From: Candidatus Woesearchaeota archaeon | GTDB taxonomy: Archaea; Nanobdellota; Nanobdellia; SCGC-AAA011-G17; UBA489 | Assembly (NCBI GenBank): GCA_018658955.1 | Contig: JABIPM010000014.1 | Span: 1 to 11,815, forward strand | Direction: 5' to 3' | Length of the DNA stretch: 11,815 nt | Shown here: one piece after another, positions 1-5,431 of the stretch | Numbering within the stretch: position 1 is the first letter of the stretch | Layout of the letters: each line of letters starts with the position of its first letter | The notes under the pieces: generated by a model | What the model was told of the DNA's origin: nothing | The model's input: only the letters and a program-made list of their open reading frames with translations | The model's database searches: none | Position numbers and translations under genes: made by a program

Positions 1-597
1 AAAACTTTAATTGGAAGAGGCACAGTAGAGAACTATGCAGTTAAGTATGGGGCACTTCCAGAAGATGGAGATGCTAGATTAATCAAGAAACAAGGCGGAA
101 TTATATTATTAATTGGTGAAGAAGAACATACAGTTATGGTTGATGACATTGATGATGCTTCAGCAACTTTAACAATTTCAAGTGAACCTTTTACATTTGA
201 TATTAATGTCGATGAAACAAAAGAAGTAGATGTGGATGGAGATGGAACAAATGACCTTGAAATTTATTTACACAAGATTCATCAAAGGGCAGCAGATTTA
301 GTATTCAAAGAAATTGCAACTCCAGTAGTGGCTGAAGAAGAAACTATTGAAGAAGCTGTTGAAGATGTAGTTGTAATGCCTGTCGAAGAAGAAAAAGATC
401 TAGGATGGTTGTGGACATTATTTATCTTAGTAATTGTGATTGTAATCTTTATGTTTATTTTACATAAATTCACTGGCGGACCTAAAGGTGCAGCTACTGG
501 AATTAAATTTAAACCGAGAGATTTAGGATCTTCAAAGAATGGTTCTTGGGGAACTCCTGAAGTTTCTTCTAAAAAGGGTTCAAAACCCTTTTACTAA
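1..597 (+). CDS. Membrane-anchored extracellular protein, C-terminal part (5' truncated)
   Basis: The reading frame is open from base 1 with no start context, so the gene begins outside the window and 198 codons are visible; the Met at 136 is internal. The visible N-terminal part is beta-rich, and includes an acidic motif DVDGDGTNDLEI at about residues 77-88 that resembles the DxDGDGxxD calcium-binding loop found in many archaeal surface proteins. A Glu/Val-rich linker follows, then one strongly hydrophobic helix (about residues 136-157, LWTLFILVIVIVIFMFIL), then a Lys/Arg/Gly/Ser-rich tail. Basic residues after the helix predict an outside-N, inside-C topology. I do not recognise the family; an S-layer-like or adhesion role is only a guess. 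The TAA is followed by a short T-run and then the promoter of the next gene. Confidence 0.8.
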   Translation, partial: KTLIGRGTVENYAVKYGALPEDGDARLIKKQGGIILLIGEEEHTVMVDDIDDASATLTISSEPFTFDINVDETKEVDVDGDGTNDLEIYLHKIHQRAADLVFKEIATPVVAEEETIEEAVEDVVVMPVEEEKDLGWLWTLFILVIVIVIFMFILHKFTGGPKGAATGIKFKPRDLGSSKNGSWGTPEVSSKKGSKPFY

Positions 598-607
598 ATT
601 CTAAAAA

Positions 608-620
608 CTTTTTAAATAGA
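608..620 (+). promoter_or_regulatory. Archaeal TATA box for the GTPase gene
   Basis: The sequence CTTTTTAAATA contains a TTTAAATA box (611-618) whose centre lies about 28 nt before the ATG at 642. No Shine-Dalgarno sequence lies between them, so the transcript is probably leaderless or nearly so. Confidence 0.6.
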
Positions 621-641
621 AATTTACTATAATTTCTTATT

Positions 642-1484
642 ATGGCAACAAATGTAACTTTTGATTATCAGAAAGCTGAAGAGAAATATAGGGATGCAGA
701 CAGTCTTGAAGAGAAAATGAATTGTTTGAAAAAAATGCTTCAAACTGCACCTAAACACAAATCAGCAGGAAATCTTTTAGCATCCATTAAGGAAAGAATA
801 GCTAAATTAAAATTACAGATGGATCGCCAAAAAAAGGCATCTAAGGGAAGTGGCTATTCTTTAACAATTAAGAAAGAAGGGGCCGCCCAAGTTTGTTTGG
901 TTGGAAAAACAAATACTGGGAAAAGTTCATTACTAAAAAAACTTACTGGATCTAATGTGGAAATTGCAGATTATGAGTTTACAACTAAACGTCCCGAAGT
1001 GGCCATCATGGATTATAAGGGTGTTAAGATTCAAGTTATTGAAGTTCCAGCCATTGTTAAGAATTTAGAAGAAAGTGTTATGGGTCCCACTTTTATTAGT
1101 ATTATGAATCATGCAGATTTATTAGTCTTGATGTTTAAGGATGCTAAAGAAAAAGGATTTTTAGATAAAGAATTAGACGGAATAAAAACAGAAAGAACTG
1201 TGTACAATGATCAAGATAAAAAAGAGTTTTCCAAAGTACTTTGGAAAAGACTTGGAATGATTAAAGTCTATACTAAACAAGCAGGAAAGGAAAAGGATTT
1301 TCCTCCAGTTGCATTTCATAAAGGTGCTACTGTCGGAGAAGTAACTGGAAAAGTTCATAAGGATTTTGTTAAGAATTTTAAATATGCAAAAATTTCTGGA
1401 AAAAGTGCTAAATTCAAGTGGCAAACAGTTGGAAAAGATCATGTTTTAAAAGACAATGATATTGTTGAATTGCATATGAAGTAA
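642..1484 (+). CDS. DRG/Rbg-like Obg-family GTPase with TGS domain, shortened
   Basis: The family consists of translation-associated GTPases that bind ribosomes. The 280-residue protein has a helical Lys-rich N-terminus (about 1-70), a P-loop GKTNTGKS at 88-95 and the DRG hallmark YEFTT at 111-115. The C-terminal TGS domain (about 206-280; IKVYTKQAG, FHKGATVGEV, DHVLKDNDIVELH) is well conserved. At the place of the usual DLPG (G3) the sequence reads EVPA (134-137). There are only about 65 residues between there and the TGS domain, with no NKxD (G4) motif and no room for the inserted S5D2-like domain of ordinary DRG proteins, which are about 360-370 residues. The frame is intact, so this is not a frameshift. 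GTP hydrolysis and guanine specificity are therefore doubtful. It may be a paralogue acting as a nucleotide-binding or purely structural ribosome factor. Confidence 0.85.
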   Translation: MATNVTFDYQKAEEKYRDADSLEEKMNCLKKMLQTAPKHKSAGNLLASIKERIAKLKLQMDRQKKASKGSGYSLTIKKEGAAQVCLVGKTNTGKSSLLKKLTGSNVEIADYEFTTKRPEVAIMDYKGVKIQVIEVPAIVKNLEESVMGPTFISIMNHADLLVLMFKDAKEKGFLDKELDGIKTERTVYNDQDKKEFSKVLWKRLGMIKVYTKQAGKEKDFPPVAFHKGATVGEVTGKVHKDFVKNFKYAKISGKSAKFKWQTVGKDHVLKDNDIVELHMK

Positions 1485-1493
1485 AATGAATAA

Positions 1494-1503
1494 CTTTTAA
1501 TAG
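1494..1503 (+). promoter_or_regulatory. Archaeal TATA box for the Nudix gene
   Basis: TTTTAATA (1495-1502) is centred about 26 nt before the ATG at 1525, and no ribosome-binding site lies in between. The gene therefore looks leaderless with its own promoter. Confidence 0.5.
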
Positions 1504-1524
1504 GTTTAACTTATCTATTTAATA

Positions 1525-2034
1525 ATGGCAAACTTAAAAGAGAATTTAGAAAATATTGAAAAAGCTAATAAAAATTTTGAAAAAGAACTTTCTAATTTTA
1601 AGAATGAATTTGCTGAAAAAGCTGAAGTCAAAGAAAGACACTTTGAAAAAACTGTAGGTGCTTTAATTTCTAAGGATCAAAAAATATTATTGGTACAGAG
1701 AGGAAATCATCCTTTTAGGGGTACTTGGACATTACCTGGGGGACACATAGAAGAAGGAGAATCTGATGAAGAATCTATAATCAGAGAAGTCAAAGAAGAG
1801 ACTTCTTTAGGGTTTAAACCAGAATACTTTGGAAGTTATGAGGAGTGTTTTGAAGAGTTAGGATGGTTTGCGTATGTTTCTATTTTTAAAGGAGAATTCA
1901 AAGGAGAACTAGATATGAAAAAAGTAGACCCTGAGGAGATATTAGATATTAATTGGGTGAGTTATGCAGAGTTAAAGGATTTAAAGGTAGGATTCGAACA
2001 TAGAAAAATTATCGATGAATATTTTTCTTCTTAG
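1525..2034 (+). CDS. Nudix hydrolase with helical N-terminal extension
   Basis: Nudix enzymes hydrolyse nucleoside diphosphates linked to another moiety, using a metal-bound Nudix box. The box Gx5Ex7REUxEExGU is present at residues 73-95, with G73, E79, R87, E88, E91 and E92 all in place; the usual penultimate Gly is Ser94 (TSL instead of xGL). The flanking QRGNHPFRGTWTLPGG is typical of ADP-ribose or NTP pyrophosphatases of this fold. Residues 1-40 form a charged, heptad-like helix (ENLENIEKANKNFEKELSNF) not needed by the catalytic domain, perhaps a coiled coil for dimerisation or partner binding. Substrate cannot be read from sequence; 8-oxo-dGTP, ADP-ribose and other nucleotides are all possible. 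The upstream TATA box suggests a separate transcript. Confidence 0.9.
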   Translation: MANLKENLENIEKANKNFEKELSNFKNEFAEKAEVKERHFEKTVGALISKDQKILLVQRGNHPFRGTWTLPGGHIEEGESDEESIIREVKEETSLGFKPEYFGSYEECFEELGWFAYVSIFKGEFKGELDMKKVDPEEILDINWVSYAELKDLKVGFEHRKIIDEYFSS

Positions 2035-2036
2035 TT

Positions 2037-2047
2037 AATTATATAAG
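2037..2047 (+). promoter_or_regulatory. Archaeal TATA box for the HPF-like/pth2 unit
   Basis: AATTATATAAG lies about 40 nt before the ATG at 2083. Initiation about 26 nt downstream would give a leader of roughly 14 nt that contains the GGAGGG ribosome-binding site. Confidence 0.55.
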
Positions 2048-2070
2048 TGAGAACGTGTTAATTTATTTTT

Positions 2071-2076
2071 GGAGGG
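2071..2076 (+). promoter_or_regulatory. Strong Shine-Dalgarno site
   Basis: GGAGGG is placed six bases before the ATG at 2083 and fixes that start. It is one of the few perfect ribosome-binding sites in front of a promoter-proximal gene here, where most first genes look leaderless. Confidence 0.75.
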
Positions 2077-2082
2077 ATTATT

Positions 2083-2475
2083 ATGAGTAAAGTAAATTAT
2101 ATAGGATTAAAGTCGTTAGATGCAACTGAGGGAGAAATTTTGAAAACCTTGGTATTAAAATATTTGGTTAAGTTAGATAGATCGCTTCCAAATGGAAATG
2201 TTAAGTTTCATGTTAAACTTCACGAAATTGGTGGAAAAGTAAAATACTCATTTCATGCAAGAGTTAAAGCAGAAAAAGAAATATTGGGTTCCGCTGCAGA
2301 TGATTGGGATTTGAGAAGGACAGTTCATAAAGTTATGAAGAAGTTACTTAGTTCTGTTGAACATAAACTTAAATTAGATGGACAAAAACAAGAAAAGTTT
2401 CATCCTAAACGGGCGAAAAGAGGATTTGGTAAAAGTATCAAAATGAAACTAAAGGGTTTGGTTAAGTTTAGATGA
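2083..2475 (+). CDS. Putative HPF/RaiA-like ribosome-associated protein
   Basis: This 130-residue basic protein follows the beta-alpha-beta-beta-beta-alpha order of the ribosome hibernation factor fold. It has a short strand (VNYIGLKSL), a helix (EGEILKTLVLKYLVKLDRSL), three strands (NVKFHVKLHEI, KVKYSFHARVKA, then the strand before AADDWD) and a final helix (DLRRTVHKVMKKLLSSVEHKL). HPF/RaiA proteins bind the decoding region of the small ribosomal subunit and silence idle ribosomes. A very basic tail (KFHPKRAKRGFGKSIKMKLKG) follows the domain and fits RNA binding. The assignment is made by predicted topology and charge pattern, not by a diagnostic motif, so it is an inference. The stop overlaps the pth2 start as ATGA, so the two genes should be translationally coupled, and both would act on ribosomes. 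Confidence 0.55.
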   Translation: MSKVNYIGLKSLDATEGEILKTLVLKYLVKLDRSLPNGNVKFHVKLHEIGGKVKYSFHARVKAEKEILGSAADDWDLRRTVHKVMKKLLSSVEHKLKLDGQKQEKFHPKRAKRGFGKSIKMKLKGLVKFR

Positions 2476-2816
2476 GTTTTAAACAAGTTATTCTTGTACG
2501 GGCAGATTTGAAAATGCCCAAAGGAAAACTTGCAGTGCAAGTAGCACATGCAAGTGTTGAAGCTGCACTTGGTTCAAGTCAAGAAAAAGTTAATGCTTGG
2601 AAAAGGAATGGTATGAAAAAAATAACTTTGAAAGTTATTGACAAAGAAGATTTAATGTATTATGTAAAGAAAGCAAGATCTCACAAATTGAAAACTGGTT
2701 TAATTACAGATGCAGGAAAAACTTTTTTTGATACACAGACTACCACTTGCTGTGCAATTGGTCCTGATGATGAAGGAAAAATTGATACTGTAACTGGCGA
2801 ACTTAAAATGATTTAG
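2472..2816 (+). CDS. pth2: Peptidyl-tRNA hydrolase, Pth2 type
   Basis: Pth2 releases tRNA from peptidyl-tRNA that has dropped off the ribosome, recycling tRNA. The 114-residue protein matches the archaeal/eukaryotic Pth2 family over its full length. The N-terminal signature RADLKMPKGKLAVQVAHAS (residues 10-28) includes the conserved Asp, Lys and Gln/His positions of the active site. The C-terminal ITDAGKTFF ... AIGP is the usual second conserved block. The usual family length is about 115-120 residues. Its ATG overlaps the preceding stop codon by four bases, so it is read from the same message. The gene ends only about ten bases from the 3' end of the oppositely oriented 5S rRNA gene, whose T-run terminator occupies the gap. 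Confidence 0.95.
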   Translation: MSFKQVILVRADLKMPKGKLAVQVAHASVEAALGSSQEKVNAWKRNGMKKITLKVIDKEDLMYYVKKARSHKLKTGLITDAGKTFFDTQTTTCCAIGPDDEGKIDTVTGELKMI

Positions 2817-2824
2817 AAAAAAAA
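2817..2824 (-). terminator. T-run terminator of the 5S rRNA gene
   Basis: Eight A residues on the plus strand give U8 at the 3' end of the 5S transcript, right after the closing strand of its terminal stem. Such U-runs end archaeal transcripts. It lies directly behind the pth2 stop codon. Confidence 0.65.
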
Positions 2825-2941
2825 GTAGACAACTAACCAGGGTTCCCACAGCAAAGTGCAGTACAACCTGGAACGTGGGATTGCTTAACTTCTGTGTTCG
2901 AAATGGGAACAGGTGGAACCAATCCGCTATGGTCGTCTGAC
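2825..2941 (-). rRNA. rrf: 5S ribosomal RNA
   Basis: Read on the minus strand, the sequence has the conserved 5S core CGAACACAGAAGTTAAGC (loop C region, 2883-2900) preceded by GGTTCCACCTGTTCCCATTT. It is followed by GTTGTACTGC of the loop E/D arm. The ends pair: AGACGAC (2938-2932) with GTTGTCT (2833-2827) forms helix I, giving a length of about 115 nt. The exact ends are uncertain by one to three bases. It sits alone, with no 16S, 23S or tRNA beside it, and has its own TATA box and terminator. Split rRNA genes are common among DPANN archaea and Thermoplasmatales. Confidence 0.93.
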
Positions 2942-2958
2942 TAGAATTCTTTAATTGC

Positions 2959-2968
2959 TATTTAAAAA
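2959..2968 (-). promoter_or_regulatory. TATA box of the 5S rRNA gene
   Basis: On the minus strand this reads TTTTTAAATA, centred about 25 nt upstream of the predicted 5S 5' end. That is the canonical archaeal TBP-to-start spacing, so the 5S gene is independently transcribed. Confidence 0.7.
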
Positions 2969-3017
2969 TGTTTTGGAAAAGTTTTGGAATTATCTTCGAA
3001 ATTTCTTAGGCAACTGC

Positions 3018-3027
3018 TATTAAAAGC
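3018..3027 (+). promoter_or_regulatory. Probable TATA box for the beta-propeller gene
   Basis: TATTAAAAG lies about 23 nt before the ATG at 3045, with no ribosome-binding site between. It is divergent from the 5S promoter about 55 bases away. Confidence 0.45.
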
Positions 3028-3044
3028 AATTCTTATGTTCTTGT

Positions 3045-4055
3045 ATGAGGTTAATAATTGCAGTTTTGGTTGTTTTAGGGCTTTTTTATGCACCTGTTGA
3101 GGCCTATAACACTTGTACTAACTTTGAGGTTATTTCTGATAATTCTACTCATTATAATGCCCCTCCTAGCATTTTTGGAGATCAAGTAGTTTGGGCTAGT
3201 GAGGGAAATATTGTGGCCCATAATCTATCTAACGGGGTTCTAGAGCAGATTACTAATGATTATTGGTGGAAAGAAGATGTTGAAATTTTTGAAAATAGGG
3301 TAGTTTGGGTAGAATATGGTCCAATTGCTCAAATAAGGGGTTGTGATTTTGGATTGAATGGTTTTAGGGGCGGTTGTTTAGAAAATGATTCAAAAATCTG
3401 GATAACTAATACTGTTTCTTTGAAGACTGATCCTGTTTTATTTGAAGGCAAATTAGTTTGGTCAGAATACGATGGAAATGATTTTGAAATTGTTGGATGC
3501 GATTTTGGATTGAATGGTTTTAGGGGCGGTTGTTTAGAAAATGATTCAAAAATCTGGATAACTAATAATGGCTATGATGATAAAAATCCAGATTTATTTG
3601 AAGGTAAATTAGTTTGGGAATTTTTTGAGAATGATTGGAATATAGGATTTTATGATTTTTTGAAAGGTTCTTCTCTGAGACTGATGGAACTTGGAGATCA
3701 AAGAGGTCCTAAAATTCTAAAGAAAGAACATAGATTTTATGTAGTTTATTCAAGCAATGAATTGAATGAAGATGATATTTTTTATTATTCTTTGAATTCT
3801 AAATCTAAAAGGAAACTTAATCTTATAGACGGGTATGATGAATGGAATGTTGAAGTAAATAACTTTGGAAATATTTCTTTGTTTTGGCAGACTTCTAAAT
3901 TGGGAATTTCTAACTTGGAAGGATTTGATGGAGAATTTATTGATGCTTCAATTAATGGAATTGATAATCAAAAAGAGTTAGATTTGTATGGAAATAAATT
4001 GGTATTCCAGATAATTAATTCTGGAAAAGAAGAAATTTGGATAAGTTATTGTTAA
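3045..4055 (+). CDS. Secreted TolB/beta-propeller-like repeat protein
   Basis: The 336-residue product starts with a Sec signal peptide (MRLIIAVLVVLGLFYAPVEA, likely cut before YNT) and has no later membrane helix, so it is probably released or held non-covalently at the surface. The body is built from blades of about 50 residues carrying the pattern P-x-I/L-F-E/G-x-K/Q-V/L-V-W followed by an acidic turn and WITN/QITN. These resemble archaeal TolB-like propeller repeats (FGDQVVWAS, FENRVVWVE, FEGKLVWSE, FEGKLVWEF). Residues 101-122 and 153-174 are identical, also at DNA level. Such propellers usually mediate protein or glycan binding; no catalytic motif is visible. The TAA abuts the stop codon of the convergent gene with no base between. 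Confidence 0.85.
   Translation: MRLIIAVLVVLGLFYAPVEAYNTCTNFEVISDNSTHYNAPPSIFGDQVVWASEGNIVAHNLSNGVLEQITNDYWWKEDVEIFENRVVWVEYGPIAQIRGCDFGLNGFRGGCLENDSKIWITNTVSLKTDPVLFEGKLVWSEYDGNDFEIVGCDFGLNGFRGGCLENDSKIWITNNGYDDKNPDLFEGKLVWEFFENDWNIGFYDFLKGSSLRLMELGDQRGPKILKKEHRFYVVYSSNELNEDDIFYYSLNSKSKRKLNLIDGYDEWNVEVNNFGNISLFWQTSKLGISNLEGFDGEFIDASINGIDNQKELDLYGNKLVFQIINSGKEEIWISYC
3345..3411 (+). repeat. 67-bp perfect direct repeat, copy 1
   Basis: This segment is identical to 3501-3567 over 67 bases, with an offset of 156 bases (52 codons, one propeller blade). It encodes residues 101-122, from DFGLNGFRGG to SKIWITN. Confidence 0.95.
3501..3567 (+). repeat. 67-bp perfect direct repeat, copy 2
   Basis: This is the second copy of the segment at 3345-3411, in the same codon phase. 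The DNA on either side of the copies has diverged (TGTGAT against TGCGAT upstream, AATACT against AATAAT downstream). Confidence 0.95.
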
Positions 4056-4253
4056 TTATCCAATTAGTCTTGTGAAAATATCTTTTGCATCTAACCAAGT
4101 TCCAAATCCAATTGCCATGATTACAAAAAGAATCATGAATATGATTAAAACTCTTAGTAGTTGATTGGTTTTTCTTATTTCTTTGTTAGTTCTTTCAAGG
4201 TTTTCCTGAGAAAATCCATAAAGTTTGTTTCCTTTTTCGTCTTTGTATTCCAT
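4056..4253 (-). CDS. Small single-pass membrane protein, uncharacterised
   Basis: The protein has 65 residues: a charged N-terminal part with a heptad-like helix (ENLERTNKEIRKTNQLLR, about 17-34), one membrane helix (VLIIFMILFVIMAIGFGTWL, about 35-54) and a short tail. Basic residues before the helix predict a cytoplasmic N-terminus. The start is supported by GGAGG (4262-4266) eight bases upstream. It is the second gene of a minus-strand pair, about 20 bases after the 257-residue membrane-anchored protein, so the two may work together. I do not recognise a family. Confidence 0.75.
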   Translation of the reverse strand: MEYKDEKGNKLYGFSQENLERTNKEIRKTNQLLRVLIIFMILFVIMAIGFGTWLDAKDIFTRLIG

Positions 4254-4261
4254 TGCTATTG

Positions 4262-4266
4262 CCTCC
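4262..4266 (-). promoter_or_regulatory. Shine-Dalgarno site of the small membrane protein
   Basis: On the minus strand GGAGG is followed by eight bases and then the ATG at 4253. It confirms translation of the 65-codon gene. Confidence 0.7.
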
Positions 4267-4273
4267 TGCAGCG

Positions 4274-5047
4274 TTATTCTGTAGTATAAGTTATATTCAA
4301 GCCTTTCTCTTCAAGACGCTCCTTTATTGCTTCTTTGTCTGTTTGTATCCAATTATATTTAATTGGATCAACAGGAGAAATTAATCCTTGACTCATATCT
4401 ATGAAACAAAATTCCTCAAGAGCGACCATATTTTTTGCAACTTCCGTTTTAACTTCTGCTAATCTGCTATAGAAAAATCTTGGTTTTTCTTTGTTCATTC
4501 CTACTAACTCTTCAATGTTTGCAATTAGATGGTAATCTGCAATTAAAGTATCTAACATTCTATATGCCTCTAGTCCTGCACTATAACTTAAATTATAATA
4601 ATATGCAGTGTTAATTAAATATCCTGATTCTGAACAGCTAAATCCTTGTTCTGCTCCTGCAAATCCCTTTGGCCCGTATTGGTTACCTAAATGGTAATTC
4701 TTTTGAGCTAGAAGCATCATTGCCCTAGTGTCAATGAATAATAATGTTGCCTGTTCTTCTTTTGTTTTTTCTGAAGGTAGATTATTTACAACTTCTTCTC
4801 TAATTAATTTTAGTTCTTCAAGATATGCGTCTATGTGTTTGTAATTGATTAAAGATTCTGCTTCGCCTCCAATTCTTTCTGTTTTGAACGAAGTGTTGTA
4901 TTTATTATCTAATTCTGTTATTTGATTGAATGTGGTTTTGAATTCTACTTTTTCTGAAGTTAGAAATATTGTTGATAGTATTACTGCTGCTAGTATTCCT
5001 AGTGCTATTTTGATTTGTTTTTTTTGGATTTTAATTAGTTTTTTCAT
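4274..5047 (-). CDS. Membrane-anchored extracytoplasmic protein, uncharacterised
   Basis: The 257-residue protein has a Lys-rich N-terminus followed by one hydrophobic segment (IALGILAAVILSTIFL, about residues 13-28). No cleavage site is evident, which suggests a signal anchor with the rest outside. The remainder is mostly helical, with Tyr/Leu-rich stretches (YLINTAYYYNLSYSAGLEAY, MLDTLIADYHLIANIEELV) and two Cys (FSCSES, EEFCFID) that could form a disulfide. I recognise no family or catalytic motif. The ATG lies about 27 nt from a TATA box and has no ribosome-binding site. The gene heads a two-gene unit with the 65-residue membrane protein and is divergent from rnp4. Confidence 0.75.
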   Translation of the reverse strand: MKKLIKIQKKQIKIALGILAAVILSTIFLTSEKVEFKTTFNQITELDNKYNTSFKTERIGGEAESLINYKHIDAYLEELKLIREEVVNNLPSEKTKEEQATLLFIDTRAMMLLAQKNYHLGNQYGPKGFAGAEQGFSCSESGYLINTAYYYNLSYSAGLEAYRMLDTLIADYHLIANIEELVGMNKEKPRFFYSRLAEVKTEVAKNMVALEEFCFIDMSQGLISPVDPIKYNWIQTDKEAIKERLEEKGLNITYTTE

Positions 5048-5067
5048 AGGGATTTGTTTTTGTTTTG

Positions 5068-5081
5068 ATTTATAATATTTT
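5068..5081 (-). promoter_or_regulatory. TATA box for the membrane-protein pair
   Basis: On the minus strand the sequence is AAATATTATAAATC, centred about 27 nt before the ATG at 5047. It is divergent from the rnp4 promoter about 25 bases away. Confidence 0.55.
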
Positions 5082-5092
5082 TGATTGAAAAG

Positions 5093-5103
5093 TTATTTAT
5101 ATA
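5093..5103 (+). promoter_or_regulatory. TATA box for rnp4
   Basis: TTATTTATATA is centred about 24 nt before the ATG at 5123, with no ribosome-binding site between, which suggests a leaderless message. Confidence 0.6.
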
Positions 5104-5122
5104 GGGCTTATTAGTTAATAGT

Positions 5123-5431
5123 ATGGCTAGAAGAAATTTTGATATTAAGGGAATTGCAAAAGAAAGGATTATGGAGCTGTTTAAAGAGGCAGAAAAGCAG
5201 TTCGATAAGCATTCTGAAAGAAGTAAGCAATATGTTAAGATCTCCTTGAGATTGGCCGCTAAGAGCGGGATTAGAATGCCTAAAGAGATTAGACGAAGTT
5301 ATTGTAGAAATTGCAAGAGTTATCTGGTTAGTGGAAAGAATTCTAAAATAAGGACTAGGAAAGGGAAATTGGTTGTTTCTTGTCTAGTTTGTGGAAGTCA
5401 TAGAAGGATGATTTTGAAACCTAAAGTTTAA
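5123..5431 (+). CDS. rnp4: RNase P protein subunit Rnp4 (Rpp21 homologue)
   Basis: RNase P removes the 5' leader of precursor tRNAs; in archaea the catalytic RNA works with four or five proteins, of which Rnp4 pairs with Rnp1-type partners on the specificity domain. The 102-residue protein has the family's layout. A basic helical N-terminal half contains IAKERIMELFKEAEK and SERSKQYVKISLRLAAKSGIR. A zinc ribbon follows, with ligands C61, C64, C87 and C90 (CRNC, CLVC). The length is typical. The last eleven bases overlap the 3' end of the convergent SprT-like gene, and a T-run (5446-5453) just beyond the stop may end its transcript. Confidence 0.92.
   Translation: MARRNFDIKGIAKERIMELFKEAEKQFDKHSERSKQYVKISLRLAAKSGIRMPKEIRRSYCRNCKSYLVSGKNSKIRTRKGKLVVSCLVCGSHRRMILKPKV

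Noticed and set aside
1173..1442. Minus-strand open frame opposite the GTPase gene
   Set aside because: It is Phe/Ser/Lys-rich shadow sequence typical of AT-rich DNA, lying against a well-conserved TGS-domain coding region.
2817..3044. tRNA genes or a full rRNA operon around the 5S gene
   Set aside because: No cloverleaf, TTCGA-type T-loop or 16S/23S end was seen. The TTCG within 2896-2900 belongs to the 5S core.
3345..3567. 67-bp repeats as ends of an insertion element
   Set aside because: They are direct, in the same codon phase and spaced exactly one blade apart inside an open gene, with no transposase or target duplication.
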